DNA of 64,000 nt from Paramacrobiotus metropolitanus. Taxonomy: Eukaryota; Tardigrada; Eutardigrada; Parachela; Macrobiotidae. A program made the translations under genes and the position numbers. A model generated the notes under the pieces. It did no database searches. It had not been told where the DNA came from and saw only the letters and a list, made by a program, of their open reading frames with translations. Shown here piece by piece: positions 1 through 12,818 of the stretch. Each line of letters begins with the position of its first letter. The first letter of the stretch is position 1. Location of the stretch: NCBI RefSeq assembly GCF_019649055.1, contig NW_026570292.1, forward strand, positions 1 to 64,000, given 5' to 3'.

Positions 1-553
1 AAGGTGGTACACATGTAAACATCTCTTGCTATCCTGGTACTTACATTGTTATTGTGGTCGTTCTTTTTTAGTTTCCGACGTTTTCCTCGTTTCCTTGCAG
101 TAGATTTTCTAAGCCACAGTATCCTTCCTGTACACTTTATATGTCCTGCCAATTTCTTAGGTTTTCTTAGTTTTCTTACAAAGTACTACGCAGTTCTTCT
201 TAGTGGAATACATATGGGACACGTAAAGATACTGTACAGAAGCATTAGAATACGGCAGCGAACAAATGGAAATCGTGAGTACATGGGGATGCCGGATACG
301 CGAAGGATACCTTGTGGTAAGGAAGGATACTGCGGATATAATTAACAAACATGCCTCAAAGATTTAACGTGTAAAGTCGTACGTATCTACTGTACGAAGT
401 CGTACGTCTCTACTCGTATATGTCGTTTTCGCCCAGAGTTTGCACTTTACAATCTATTTGTAAATCCGTTAACGAATTCCCCATTCTAATGTGCGCATAC
501 AAATAAGGCAGCGAAATTTCAGACGTCCAAGGTGGAGCAAAGTACAAAAAAAA
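1..553. other. No gene recognised at left edge
   Basis: The stretch is AT-rich with only short, composition-driven open frames on either strand. I see no splice-linked exons and no recognisable domain. It lies downstream of the 3' end of the gluconokinase homologue on the minus strand. Confidence 0.5.
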
Positions 554-1068
554 CTACGAACAAGGTACTGCAGGCTCTTTCAGTTTACGGACAATCTCAT
601 CAACCGTTTGCTCCACCGGCCCATCATCCACCCTCACCACCACTGCGCCCTCATCGGCACCCGGCTCCTCCAGTGTCGCCAACTGACTATCCAGCAAACT
701 GGCCGGCATGAAATGCCCCTTCCTCCTGCCCATCCGTCCTTCCAGCAACTGCCTCTCCGCCTGCAAATACACCAGCCGCACATTCTTTCGTTCTCCCACA
801 ATCAGCTCCCGGTAGGACCGCTTCAACGCCGAGCATGTGACGACACCGTACGGATGGGTATCGATCCACTCGGCGATTTTCTGCAGCCAGGAAGGCGGTC
901 CGCGTCCGTCAGGGGTACCGGACTGCATTTTGGCGTGGTTGGCAGGTGAATGGAGATCATCGCCTTCTTGGAACGGCCACTGTAGACGATTCGCAGGGCG
1001 GAGGCGATAGTGGATTTGCCGGAGCCGGAGACGCCCATGATGACAATGACACAAGGAAGGAGCTCCAT
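554..1068 (-). CDS. IDNK: Gluconokinase homologue, reading frame interrupted three times
   Basis: Gluconokinase phosphorylates gluconate to 6-phosphogluconate in the cytosol. The start is at 1068 (MELLPCVIVIMG) and is followed by a P-loop, GVSGSGKST. The family motifs GDDLHSPANHAKM, LTDADRLP, WLQKIAEWI and CSALKRSYREL appear in the right order up to the stop at 554, and the overall length of about 170 residues is normal for the family. However, these motifs lie in alternating frames: the P-loop is in one frame, GDDLH in the next, LTDADRLP back in the first, and the C-terminal half in the second again. This needs small deletions near 990, 916 and 896, each in a short G/C run. The gene may be decayed, or the assembly may carry indels. 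No intron can explain shifts this close together. Homology is very clear; functional status is unknown. Confidence 0.8.
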
Positions 1069-2692
1069 AGGAAGGGGATCAAGTGGGAAGACATTGTACA
1101 CGTACCGTCCAAATGTGTGTCAATAAATATCCCTATGCGATGTTTTCCTAAAGGCTCTTCATCCGTTCGCAGAATACGAGTTAACGCTTTTCCACGGCTA
1201 ACAACCAACTTCATAATCCTCCGGTTGGACCAACGGAGATGTTAATTGCGTAGAAAAAAAATTATTACGGGCGGGTTGAAGAGTTTTGAAATCGCAGGGA
1301 ATGCTCTTCCATGCAAACCTAAAGAAGCACCATAAAATTTGCTAGCGATCGTGGTCGTAATAACTCCTTTGAGTCTTGTTATGCAGTACAGCTAGAGTTC
1401 TACGTAGATGTTGCTGGTGAATGGTGCTCGGTAATCTTGACCGTTGTGGCTGGGGTTCTGCTATCAGATGTCATGGGAATCAAAATGGATCATGACAACA
1501 AAACTTTATTAAATTTTACTACACAGTTAGTCGAGTACTTACTTAACTGAACTGACTGCAAAGAAAAGGCACATGTCAATCGTCGACAATCGATACGAGT
1601 ACAGAGTACTGTACACCTGAATGATTTCTCGTGCATTACTGTACATACTTATCTACAGGCTACAGTATGTATCGTACAGTATTGTATACTGTGCAGTAGC
1701 CGGTAAATCATAATATGGGCAGTAATAAGAAACAGGTCTGGTACACGGCAGCAACAGCTGTTCGCCTGCTCCATTTTCGCACACTTTGCAATTAAAATTA
1801 ATAAGTCTCATGGTCGTGAAATTCCTTCTCGTCAGCTGAAATTACTGATAACGCTAGACGGACGGTTATCGGCTTTATAAACACGGCTGTACAAACTGCT
1901 TATGTAACTGGTACAGTAACCGCATGTACAATTTAAAGTACTCGTACTGTCGTACAGGCTGACAAAACTGGAACTAACAATTATTGTTGTTAATAGTTTA
2001 GCGGTGATTTATGTTCTGGCAGAAAACAGAATCTCACGATTATCACCGCATTGTTCATCCACTGCAGACAAAAAAAAAACAGTGTATACCAAAATTTGAT
2101 GATTGTTATAAGTCACGCTGGGATTTTAGTGATTTCGAACAGGAATACGGACTATTATACACAGACCATGCTATCAGTCTTTGATTTATGATGCAGTTCG
2201 CTAGCGAGCTTGTTCAGATGCTCCTGTTAACTGCACAGTGCAGTTAACACTTTAAACAGCATTGATTTTATACTTCACACCAGCGGAAGTCAAGAGTCTC
2301 CAACTGCCACACGGTCCACACGCATGTTTCGATAAGGACGGTTTCACTTACTTTGATCTGTTCGCTTAATTTCTTGCCGTTTTTATTTTCGTTGTGCTCA
2401 CCACATATATTTTCTCGGCCATTTCTTGCAATCGTTAATTTTACATTTTGTCTTCTACAAAATTCTTTTATTATATCCCTTTACGATAGGACGATTCCAC
2501 ATCACCGAATCACGAAGAAAGAACAAATAAATTTGCACCCTCAAAAAGGGTTCAGCCTGTCCAAGTGGGCCGGTAAATAACTATCGGTACAAACAAACGG
2601 GTCAAAGAAACAGAAATCTGTAAAACTAGGTAAAAGTTTTCTTATCATAGAAAAGTAATCCGGCTTTTTTATCACTCATTCCGATCAACAGT
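1069..2692. other. Intergenic, rich in GTAC/TACTGTA words
   Basis: No coding feature is supported between the start of the gluconokinase homologue and the 3' end of the HERC4-like gene. The stretch around 1590-1960 is visibly enriched for overlapping words such as TACTGTAC, GTACAGTA and GAGTACTGTAC. Such words recur in other non-coding parts of the window. No function is assigned. Confidence 0.5.
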
Positions 2693-5600
2693 CTAAGCCA
2701 AGGCGAATCCCTGCGTCTGCTGCATGGCCAGCAGCAGTTTATCCCGCAACGCCCGCTCACTGGTGTACTTGGGCAGATCGAGGATGTTGAAGCAGGTGTG
2801 CGCTACCGGCAGGTAATTCTCCCCGCCCCCCGCCGGCTGGATGATGATCTAAGTAAAAAAGCCAGAAGTTCAATATTAACTTGTGCTAAAAATACTACAA
2901 ATAAATACCAAAAACAAACTAAAAAGAAACATCAAAGCACTCTTTCTACTAGAATCAAGCAACTAACGTACGCGGACGGCTTTCATTCCCAAGATGGGAA
3001 TGCGATCACAGCCGGTGAGGAACAAGAGGAACTTTTTCTTCTGCTCCAGCTCCAGCGAGTGGAAGACGCGCCAGAACATCTTGATGGTCGGGTGTTCGGC
3101 GGTGAAGTCGCCTTTGTACACGGCAGCCTGCACAACACGGAGAAACCACGGTCAACCACGCACACCAACGGTTATTCAATGCAAGATAATAAAACATGCG
3201 TCAACATGCTTTTAAAAAAAGCTAATCCGGTCGGTGTTTTTATTTCGATAAACCCTATTAACCGCTGCTTAGCGTACGATCAAATATCTTCAGATCCCAA
3301 GGAAGCTCGATGTTTGACCGCTACACTACGATATTAACCCTAATGGCACGTTAATAAAGCGCGCCAAGCTTGTATACTGACGAAAACTATTCGGCATTCG
3401 AAAACAAGCATGCAGGAAATCGCAACATCTAAATTCCAAATCCAATAGTGGCGTGTAGCGATGCACTACTATGTACTTACTACTTACGAACCAACTTACG
3501 AACCAAATAATTATAATTTTCTAAATATTTTTCCAACTCATGTATTACAAGAAGATCCCATAAGCCTCCAAAACCCAACATTACCGCTCATCGTTAATAA
3601 AACGAGTTGCAGGAGAATTTTTAGTATTAGTTGATTCATACAACGGTCAACGGGGCACGTTTGGTTACCTCCTGTAGTTCTTTCCAGTCGTAATTCTCAT
3701 TGCCGCACACCATGGCCATGAGCTCCTGTGGATGGAACAACTCGAGGATCTTTCCACCGCAGACGCGATGAAACCCTTCGTAGAACGCCGCGAATTGTCC
3801 CTCCACGGCTTTGTTCAGCACATAATCCACGTACAAATCCACATACTCCTGCCGGTTGTCCTTTGTAACGGCAATATCCTCCCCGTTCGGCTTCAGCGGC
3901 ACGATCGCCGTCTCCCCGAAGGATTCCTGAGAGATGGTGAAGTTCAACGCGAAGATCTCTTCCAAATCGTTGCCTTCGTACTGCAGCAGCTGTTCCAAAC
4001 TCCTATAACGACATCGCATTGACGGTTAAGGAAACATAGAAAACTCGGAAACAAAACCGAACAGCCGACTGCCATATGGCGCCTTAGTCGTTATACAAGC
4101 CAACCATCATCTCACATCAAATTCAATTTCCTCAACATATACAAATTACAGGTACCTGCATTCTAACGTTTTACTGCACTTAAAAAACAAACCACCTAAC
4201 CCATAGTGAAATTCAGATAAACAAGAATACATGGATGAAATCACGCAAGTCTTGGGGTTTGCCACAACACTACGGTATCAACAAAAATGTGGGTACACAA
4301 CGGTCAACGAGTTCCGTAATCTCACCGAAGACGCGTTTCAAAAGCTAGCAACGCCCGACAGCCAATACGGCAGTGAAATATCACAAAACAAATTTTCTGT
4401 CCTCGTACTGAAGAATTTTAAAGAAACCACAAATCCTAACATTACATAAACTAAACATTAATATCGCTTATTAGCCTTACCGGCGCACAGTGGGCATGAG
4501 GCCGTCGAGATCCTGCAGAATAGGCTTAATATTCAGTAGTTTCTTATACAGCACCAGCGGGAAATTCACATCCACAATCGTCGCTGCAAATTAATCGTTA
4601 AACCTTTACTGCTGCAGTACTGCTGTTCGAGTTGTACAAAAAATTGAATTCTTATTTCGCGGCAGGCAGTGATTTTTAACAGCTGAAAATCAATGCGACT
4701 GCACAATCGTAAGAAAGATCCAATAAGTTACTAGCGTGCCTTTATACTACAATATCCCCATATCGGATGAACAATACCGTTATAGATGGCCAATCCGCAA
4801 ATAATGCCGACCATATAAAAGCGATCTTTGCTCTCGAAACTGTTGCCGTTGAAGTAAATACTCCGTGACTCTTCGTAGTATGTGAACATGCCGTATTTCG
4901 GATCGAGCAATTCACGCATCAGAAGCATAAAAAATTCCTGTAAAAATTGTCAATGAAATATCAGGACAGCGTAGCAAATCATACGTCCAATGCGCGGTGA
5001 ATAAAAAATGTTATTAAAATACATTTTTATGCAGCTGTATCCTCGTTAAAAATCGTCATTCACTAGTACAAGGCCATAAAAAATAATGTGAAAATGTTCG
5101 CAAGGTACATCGATTCGCTAATACATAACAAAACACATCCTTATGTTTTCTGTACGGCGCAACAACCCATTAATGGCCAAAAGTGGGCAACATGTGAGAA
5201 AAACGCAAAATGTTGGTAAATCAAAACAGCAATTATCACCTTTTTAACACCACCGGCATCCTCCGCGTCTTCCCCGGTAAACCACACCTTAAGCGGACGT
5301 TTCAGATCGCCTCGTTCTAAAAACGAGAAACTTAACTGTTTCAGTCGGTTAATAATTCAACTGACCCGATATCAGCGTAAGTTTGGTGCAACAAGAAAAC
5401 ACTTCTCAAAAAAAAAGTAACGATATTTAACCGGCATCCACATACCTTTGAAACTCCAGATCTGGTCCAGCGTGTCTTTGAGCAAATCATTGCGGGAGAC
5501 GTACAGATTGAGGAAGACCACCTGCTGCGGATGCATGGCGGCGCCGCTGGTGCCCTGCGCCGCCGCCCGGATGAAGTTCATCATGAAATCCGAATGGTTC

Positions 5601-8600
5601 ATCGAATTCACCGCTTCCTGTCAGAAAAACACCAAGATATTCTCGCAATTCTTGCCTTTTCCACAAAAAATCATTCACCTCCATCTGCAGCATGGAGTCG
5701 GCCTGCAGCAGCATCGTCTTGGCTTGCGGATCAAAAGTGAAGGCGTAATTACAAAACGACAGGGTCATCAACTGAAAAACAGGAACGGAAGTCAAAGCTA
5801 TGTCTTAATATGTTCTCTGTATTTCTACGACGAAAATACATTTGCAGAGAAATTCTTTCTCTGTCAAGTTTTACCGTAATGATCTACACTTTATACTGAT
5901 ATAAAGACAGCAATTTTAATAATTTTTTCTTGCAGTTTATAATACCTTTTATCGATAGGCACGACTGGAAGAAACGAGAAATATCGAAAGAATAATTCTA
6001 AAAATAATTGACAAGTGATGCGGTAATTTAGCACACGGTAATTAAATAAATTTAATTCTCTAAATGAATAAAAATCTGCGTGTTATTTGTAATTCAGCAA
6101 CCGCCGAAGTCCTGTATCCCACCATCCTCACCCTTGTTCGTTGATCGGCATGGTACCAGTTCTTGTAGTCCATCATGATGTTGACCTTGTCGGTGATTTC
6201 CGGGATATAGAACTTCTCGTACATCAGCGCGCCGAATTCATTGACGGCTCGCAGACGATTATTGGCTTCGTACAGCACCGTCAAGGCGTCGAGGAGACTG
6301 TGCATACCCCGCCAGTAGCGCTCCTTCTGGATCAACTCGCCCACTTTCGGCATCAGCAAGATCACCACCACACTGTCTTTGTACAACTGCAATCAACCAA
6401 CAAACGCTCGCTCATAATAAAACAGAGAAAGCGCATTACAACAACACTGAAACCGAACAGCGTACACAGCCATCTCGAATGTGCATACTGTTTTACCAAC
6501 ACTACTGAACCAACTGAGAACCATATCGTCTAGCAAAATTGTAGAACAGTGCCCATGGATACCGCAAGACAATACTGGACATGAACATGTTGCTTCTAAA
6601 TAAAACTGATTTCGTAAGTCCAAATTTGAATAAATATCCCAAGCAAAAATACTTTTTATTACGTTTTGGAGTACATTTTATTTAATCTAATCCCCTTCCT
6701 GGGACGCCGCCCACGGCGTACAGCAGCGGTAAACGGAATTCACACAATCAGATAACGTATCAGTAAAACCATGGCAGTACTAAACTATTAATAGTATAGT
6801 ACTGCCATGGTAAAACCTATCGCATTCTGATTTACAAAACCACCTAACAATCCAACAAACTCAATGCAAAATGCAGTACGTTACCTGGACGTATTTTTCG
6901 AAAATTCCCAGGGGCACAATGGACATCCAGGACCGAACGACGCCTTTGGGTATTTCGCCGAGACTGGCAAGGGCATGGGCAAAGGGCACGATGTACTCCA
7001 GGACACGGTCGACGCTGAGGGAGGCCGTGAAGACGGGGAAGAGCGGCAGCAAAGGAACACGCAGGCACTCCATGTTGGCCGGATTAGTCGACAAGTTTGG
7101 CAGGACTTTACTGCGGATCTTGTCCATAATACTGTCGCGCACAATCTACAAACAGAAACAGAAGCATCGACCGCCAAATGCGCCACTCAAGCTCATTCCC
7201 CACATCAAATTCGGTTTATTAGGGAATCGCGTTCCATGTTCCCACTTGCAACAACAAAATTTAAAGAATACTCGCTTTTCAAAAAAGAAAGCCATGCAAT
7301 TATTTCACAAGTTTGTATCATTATCAGTAACTGAATCTCGCTCAAAGTATCGAGACAGCCCCTCCACTACGTTCGCCATCGATATAAAAAAAAGCTTTCT
7401 CCAAGCATGCATTTCAACCATCTCGCAGCGGAAACTTGCAGATACCAGTGAAACTAAAATCTACATTTTCCGTAAATAAATAAATTCAGCGAAGCACTTC
7501 AGTACAATTAATTTAGTACAATAATTAAAAAACTGTAAATCCATTTAAATCTGGTAAACTGTAAATTAAGATTCGTCCATGAATAAATAATTTCCTCAGT
7601 CAAAGTGGCGCATACCACCCCCACCCACCGGTTTCATGGCGGCGGCCAGCTCCTCCAACGCTCTCCGCCACGCTCATCGCCACGCCGCAGTTTTTACTAG
7701 ATAAAAAGTAGTGCTCCTCCCCCGGCCCGAGGAAGGCCCCGTTCCAGGCCGCCACACTGCCGCACATCACCTCCAACTCGCGCTGCTCCGTCTCCTCCAG
7801 CATCTCGTCCTCGCCGGATAACAAGCTCAACGCTTTCACCAGCCGCTCCACCACCGTCTCCGTCAAGACTAATAGACCGCGCGGCGGACGCTCCTCGCGG
7901 AAGTCGACGGGCGGGAGGGGCGCGGTGCCCATGGTGACGCTGGCGAAGGACTGGTCGCCACCGGCGAAGAGTTCATGTAACGTTAATCCCGAATTGCGCA
8001 TCAGGTCGAAGGCGCCGTGGCAGATGACTGGGTGCTGGTGGTTGACGCGACTGCCAGTGCCCATGCCTAATTGGCCGGAACCGCCTTTCCCGAATACGAA
8101 GATCTTGCCGGTGGCCGCCACGTACGTCATCGTGTGGAATCTACAGTCACAGATTCAATAAAAAAACTCAATGCTCCAGAAATCTAGTTAACTCAATGCT
8201 CCAGAAATCTAGTTAACTCAATGCTCCAGAAATCTAGAGAAATCTAGTTAACTGGATGTACATATCATAAATAAGATTAGTGCACTACCAGACACTAGAA
8301 CTGGGCTATAGTACGAGTACAGTAATTTCCTTGTGGGCATAGGTGACACTGCACTAAAAAAATTCCCATAGTGACGGATTTTTAAAAAATCATGAAAGGC
8401 GCTACCACGTCCCAGTGGCAGATGAGCAGATGCTGATTATTTTGACAAAAAACACAATTATCCCGTCGTTGAGATCTGAAATGGTGTTCTTAACTTGAAC
8501 ATTCTTAAAGCAGAGTTTAAGGCCAAACGATCTTAGGGTAATTGCACGCAGTTGACACTGTACTACGAAAAGTCCCTGAAACAACCTGACGATTTAGCAA

Positions 8601-11600
8601 TTAATTTGTGCATGACAAGGGAATTAAATAACGCGAATATAATCAGCCCGACGACACGCTATCAGACTCTCCCAAGTACATCCGCCAAAAAATTTCCAAA
8701 TGATTATGCGGTTTCCGGGGATAACCTCGTTCACTAAGCTATTACATCAACCACTGTATTCTCCGCAGACAAAGCAACCTTAACTTGGAAAGGCGACAGG
8801 AAATCAACCCATTCGTTCCACAATTTAATGCGACCAAACATACCTGCCAACGCAGATCTGCGTGACGTTACTGCCCATCAGCTCGAAGACTTTGCGCGGA
8901 TTGACCTCGCTGTGCGTGGGTCCGTGGCCCAACTGCCCGTGACCGCCGGCGCCAAAGGTAAACACACCTGCATGACATAGCGGTTCTAAATTGTACGGCT
9001 GCCAACCCTATTCTAATAATACGAGAATTAATACAACGCATGCGTCGCCCATTTTCTCCAGCAAAGGGCCAAATACCAAACGTGTCAAAAACGTAAAGAC
9101 GAAAAAAAACACCAAAAAAGACATTTGACTGAATTAGTTCGGTGCATCACAAAAGCAATTAGATACTCGTATAAATTTACTTATTCGCTAACTGCTACTA
9201 CAAAATTTTATTTACAAAATACAAAATAAGCTTGTATTTTTTGCGGACACTTTAAATAAAAATAATACAGTCGGCAAGATAACCAACCTCCATCGGCTGT
9301 CAGCGCCACCGAATGCTCTTCACCGCAAGCCAGATAGCAGACGCGCTGATTCTTGAATGACTTAATTTGCGAATAATTGTTCCGATCTGAAAACACACAA
9401 ACGCTAGTGCAACCAACCAGCTTTCGACAACATACTGTACCTACAGTACTAAGCAACAAACCGAGAAAAGCAAACCCCAAGATTCTACCATACAGTGAGT
9501 TCGCTTTCTAGCCGCATTTCGAAAAATACGCAAGTTCACATCCGGATGTCAAAAATCTACTCAATGCCAAGACGGTCACAGAAAAATGCAAAAAATGTTT
9601 TACGTTCAACAAATCTAACCGAATTACAGTCGTCCTTGCTACTGCCGCTGTTACGGCATTAACCGCCAACCCACTATTAAGCCAGCACACTACGATTCAA
9701 CTCCACAGCGATACCGTAGATCACACTAACATACAGTACAGTCATACACATTTCCTACATTAAATCGACAAGCGCGCGTCAGATGTCGCTTTGTCAGATA
9801 TTAGAGACAGACACCATTGACTTCCGTTTAGTGTCGCTGAAGAATAATGCCGCTCACCATGCTGATCGCCGATGCCCAGCTGTCCAAAATCGTTTTTCCC
9901 CGTGGAGTATGCCGAGCCGGATTTCGACAGGACGACAGCGTGGGAGGCACCGGCGGAGATCTGCTGTATCGGCAGACCGACCAGGGATTTCATGGTCTGT
10001 GGTGTTGTTACGCTGTCCTTATGTCCGATGCCTAATTGACCTACTCGTACGACAGAGAAGTGGGGAAAACGTCAGCACCAATAAATGCACCGCATCTCAA
10101 AGTTTTTCTTACAGTGTAAATAGGGCTTATTTTGTTAAATCAAATTTATCGTTGACCAAATTAAGTTTCATTTATCCTTTTTGATTCCTCGCGGTTTTAA
10201 AAAGAATGAAATCCCAATGAGCCGAAACTGACAGCATCAACGTGGCCAAAATATATCCATTATCGATACAAAAAAGATGAATAAAAATCATCGGTACAAG
10301 AAATTTCATCAACCATTGAAAAAACGGCGAAAATAACAGCTTGTAACTAACGCAAAACTGAATAGCTTATCAAAAGACAAAAAGCAACATTCTGAAGCAT
10401 CAAAATAATGTGACAATCGCAGCTACAAAACAATGTACCTAATTAATAAATAATGATGTATATAATGGATATGGATATGCTCCTATAATTATTAGTCTCT
10501 CACCAAAGACATTCTTCCCCCAAACGTAGATATTTCCCGCTGCAAAACGAAGGTTCGATAACAAAAAACGCGGTGGATGTTCGAATTTTTTATAGACAAA
10601 CGTAGTTTGTCTCATCATTAGTACAAACGTAGTTTGTACCATCATCCAGTGCCATGGAAAATTCGTCTCCGCAGCAAATTTGCACGATGTATTCATGGGC
10701 CAGATACCGTATCAATCTGCGAGAAAACACTCAGAAAATTAATCATCCGGTCTATACGCATAAATCGACGCTACCCGAGCAATAATAACAAAGCACAAAC
10801 TGCAACTTCAATTAAACAAAACTGAATCCAATAAAAGCCCGATACAATCAAGTAAAATGAACGACAAAAATTTTCACAATTAGCCGGAATGAGCCACACA
10901 TATACAAGTCCGTGAAGGATTAACATTCAGTGTACCAAACTCACTTGGGAGTGCGTAGTGCGTCGGGATCACTGTCGCGGCCACACTGACCGGAAGCGTT
11001 CCAGCCCCAGCTGAAGATCTGGCCGCCGTCGCTCAGGGCCAACGAATGGCCCACGCCCGCCGCTGCCTGTACAATGTTGTGATGCTTCAGATTCTCAATC
11101 TGACCTAGAAAATTGAAAAAGAGAATCATCCACCGCTTGGCTAAAAGGCCAAAGAAAAAAGCGGATTGGATGGTGCATCATGATTTTAATCTTTCAAACC
11201 GCAATTAATCACTTACTAACCCAGTACAACTGAAAACAGCCAGAAACGCACAAATTTCCATGAGGAATTTAAAATAAAACAAAAAAGAAAATTCAATATT
11301 TCACATTTTACTGTTTTCGATTTCAGTACTAATTCTGAATTAAAATATTTACGCTTATCAGACTGCTATCAGCAACAATTTCACAGATTCTGGAAAACGT
11401 TAAATGGTAAATTTTTAAAAAATGGTAAATTTTTTAAAAACGTGGTAACGTGGTGAATTTTAAAAAATAACTGTACAATAATCACAGCAAACTATTATTT
11501 TAATTTCTACGGTTTAACCAATTTTCCACCGTTGTTGAAATTATAATTATTGTGGGAAATGGGAAGTACAGACTGTACTCCTCGCGATTCTTGTTATCAC

Positions 11601-11933
11601 AGGTAAAAAAATCGTTTAAATTAATGGACAACAAAGCAACAACGTAAATAACATCCCTGCAGAGAACGGATCAGTCTTACCAGGTTTCTTGAGCGTTCCC
11701 CGTTGTACTCGCGTCCCAGCTGGCCGTGCTCGTTCGTCCCGCACGACCACACTGCCGTCCACCAGCACGAACAGCGTGTGCTTCTGGCCGCAGGCGATCT
11801 GGCTGACCTGCAGATTCTGCCGCTGGAAGCAGTCCAGCACGCGCGGCCCATTGTCGTCCACCTCGGTGGAGGCGCCCAGTCCCAGCTGGCCCTCCTGATT
11901 GTTACCCCACGCCAACACCGTCGTTCGCTCCAT
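2693..11933 (-). CDS. HERC4: HERC4-like HECT E3 ubiquitin ligase with N-terminal RCC1 repeats
   Basis: It transfers ubiquitin from an E2 to substrates through a catalytic cysteine. I can trace 18 exons on the minus strand: 11933-11681, 11104-10945, 10716-10640, 10539-10504, 10040-9858, 9386-9288, 8967-8844, 8140-7628, 7145-6885, 6386-6132, 5771-5679, 5617-5456, 5316-5240, 4937-4778, 4583-4481, 4002-3669, 3127-2972 and 2848-2693. The junctions are GT-AG, with matching phases apart from the frame breaks below. The sum is about 1,067 codons, close to human HERC4. The N-terminal half carries RCC1 blades ([35 protein letters not shown]). The C-terminal HECT domain includes [31 protein letters not shown] and the active-site [10 protein letters not shown], with its Cys codon at 2792-2794. 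Exon 1 changes frame twice near 11700-11760 (net -3), and exon 8 once near 7662. These breaks may be assembly indels or decay. The gene is transcribed divergently from the Ser/Arg-rich gene. Confidence 0.93.
6768..6811. repeat. Perfect 15-bp inverted repeat in a HERC4 intron
   Basis: The arm ACCATGGCAGTACTA at 6768-6782 is perfectly complemented by TAGTACTGCCATGGT at 6797-6811, with a 14-base loop that is itself partly palindromic. It lies in the intron between HERC4 exons 9 and 10. It could be a foldback remnant or a small hairpin in the transcript. Confidence 0.85.
8167..8250. repeat. Minisatellite, 25-bp unit, three copies
   Basis: The unit starts CTCAATGCTCCAGAAATCTA and ends GTTAA. It is repeated twice in full and a third time, followed by a partial GAGAAATCTAGTTAA. 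It sits in the HERC4 intron immediately upstream of exon 8. There are no spacers, so it is not a CRISPR. Confidence 0.9.
10594..10639. repeat. Two adjacent small palindromes with a shared core
   Basis: AGACAAACGTAGTTTGTCT (10594-10612) and GTACAAACGTAGTTTGTAC (10621-10639) share the core ACAAACGTAGTTTGT and are each palindromic around GTA. The second contains the GT donor of the HERC4 intron between exons 3 and 4. It looks like a local duplication of a palindrome. Confidence 0.8.
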
Positions 11934-12818
11934 CGAAAATATCACAGTCAAAACATACACATATCACGGCGATAAATTTTCCGGAGGTAGCGGATAATCA
12001 CAGCATCACAATGAGTCCATCAGACAGAGCGATAAAATCCCAATAAAATTATCAAGGAACGATCGAGGTAGGGTCCCTCAAAAAATTAAAATACATACTA
12101 CTTTTCCCCGAATCTGGTATCACAGAACGGCTAAGACACTCCTGTCGTGATTGGCACAACGTTTCTACTGGTTTTAGGAAAAGTCGGGAATCCAGAAATT
12201 TCTTTTCTTTTAATTTAAAGGCGCTTAACTGTGATGAATAAGACGACTGACTGATCATCCCGTTTTGACGTAATCGCTGCAGATGCGTTTGTAAGATTGT
12301 TTGCAAAACATGAAAACAAGTCATGAAATTTTGCCCATTCATTCGCGATGTGAGCGGAGTGACGGGCGGCTGTCCCTGTCTGACGGTATCCGCGGGCGGT
12401 CGAGCTATATTACTGTAGATATGGTGAGCCGCCGAGCAGCAGTTGACAAACCGGAAGACGAAACTTGAAACAAACGGCAAAACTAAAAGCTCAAAATTTC
12501 GAAACTCCTGCTCGAAAACAGAAAACCAGATAAATGATTTATAAACTAATAAACATTTGTTTTTTGGTGTTCTGATATACCTACGTGTAGTTTTTTTTAT
12601 TCCATTTTAATTTTTACGATGCAGAATTTATAATTGCATGATGGTTACAGGGTAGCTAGCGTCTCTGCAGAACTGTGAAGCCATTGGATATTTTGTCATT
12701 TGGATTTAAACTGCTTTTTGTTAATTTATATCTCGCTTCGGAGCGTTTGTCTGGGAAGCCCTGAGCGCCCCCGAATTGTGCCAGCTGGATTGGGATCGAT
12801 GAAGTAGGAATTGTCGAT
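11934..12818. other. Divergent promoter region between HERC4 and the Ser/Arg-rich gene
   Basis: About 0.9 kb separates two genes transcribed away from each other. It holds a 142-codon open frame on the minus strand (12052-12480) without recognisable domains. It is probably non-coding, or 5' UTR of HERC4. No clear TATA box was found. Confidence 0.5.

Noticed and set aside
6864-7479. Long plus-strand open frames of up to 202 codons opposite HERC4 exon 9
   Set aside because: They are antisense shadows of a clearly coding exon and extend into introns.
8167-8250. Tandem 25-bp repeat as a possible CRISPR array
   Set aside because: There are no spacers between units and the context is a eukaryotic intron.
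12052-12480. 142-codon open frame on the minus strand upstream of HERC4
   Set aside because: No domain, no splice-linked neighbour and ordinary composition; more likely chance or 5' UTR.
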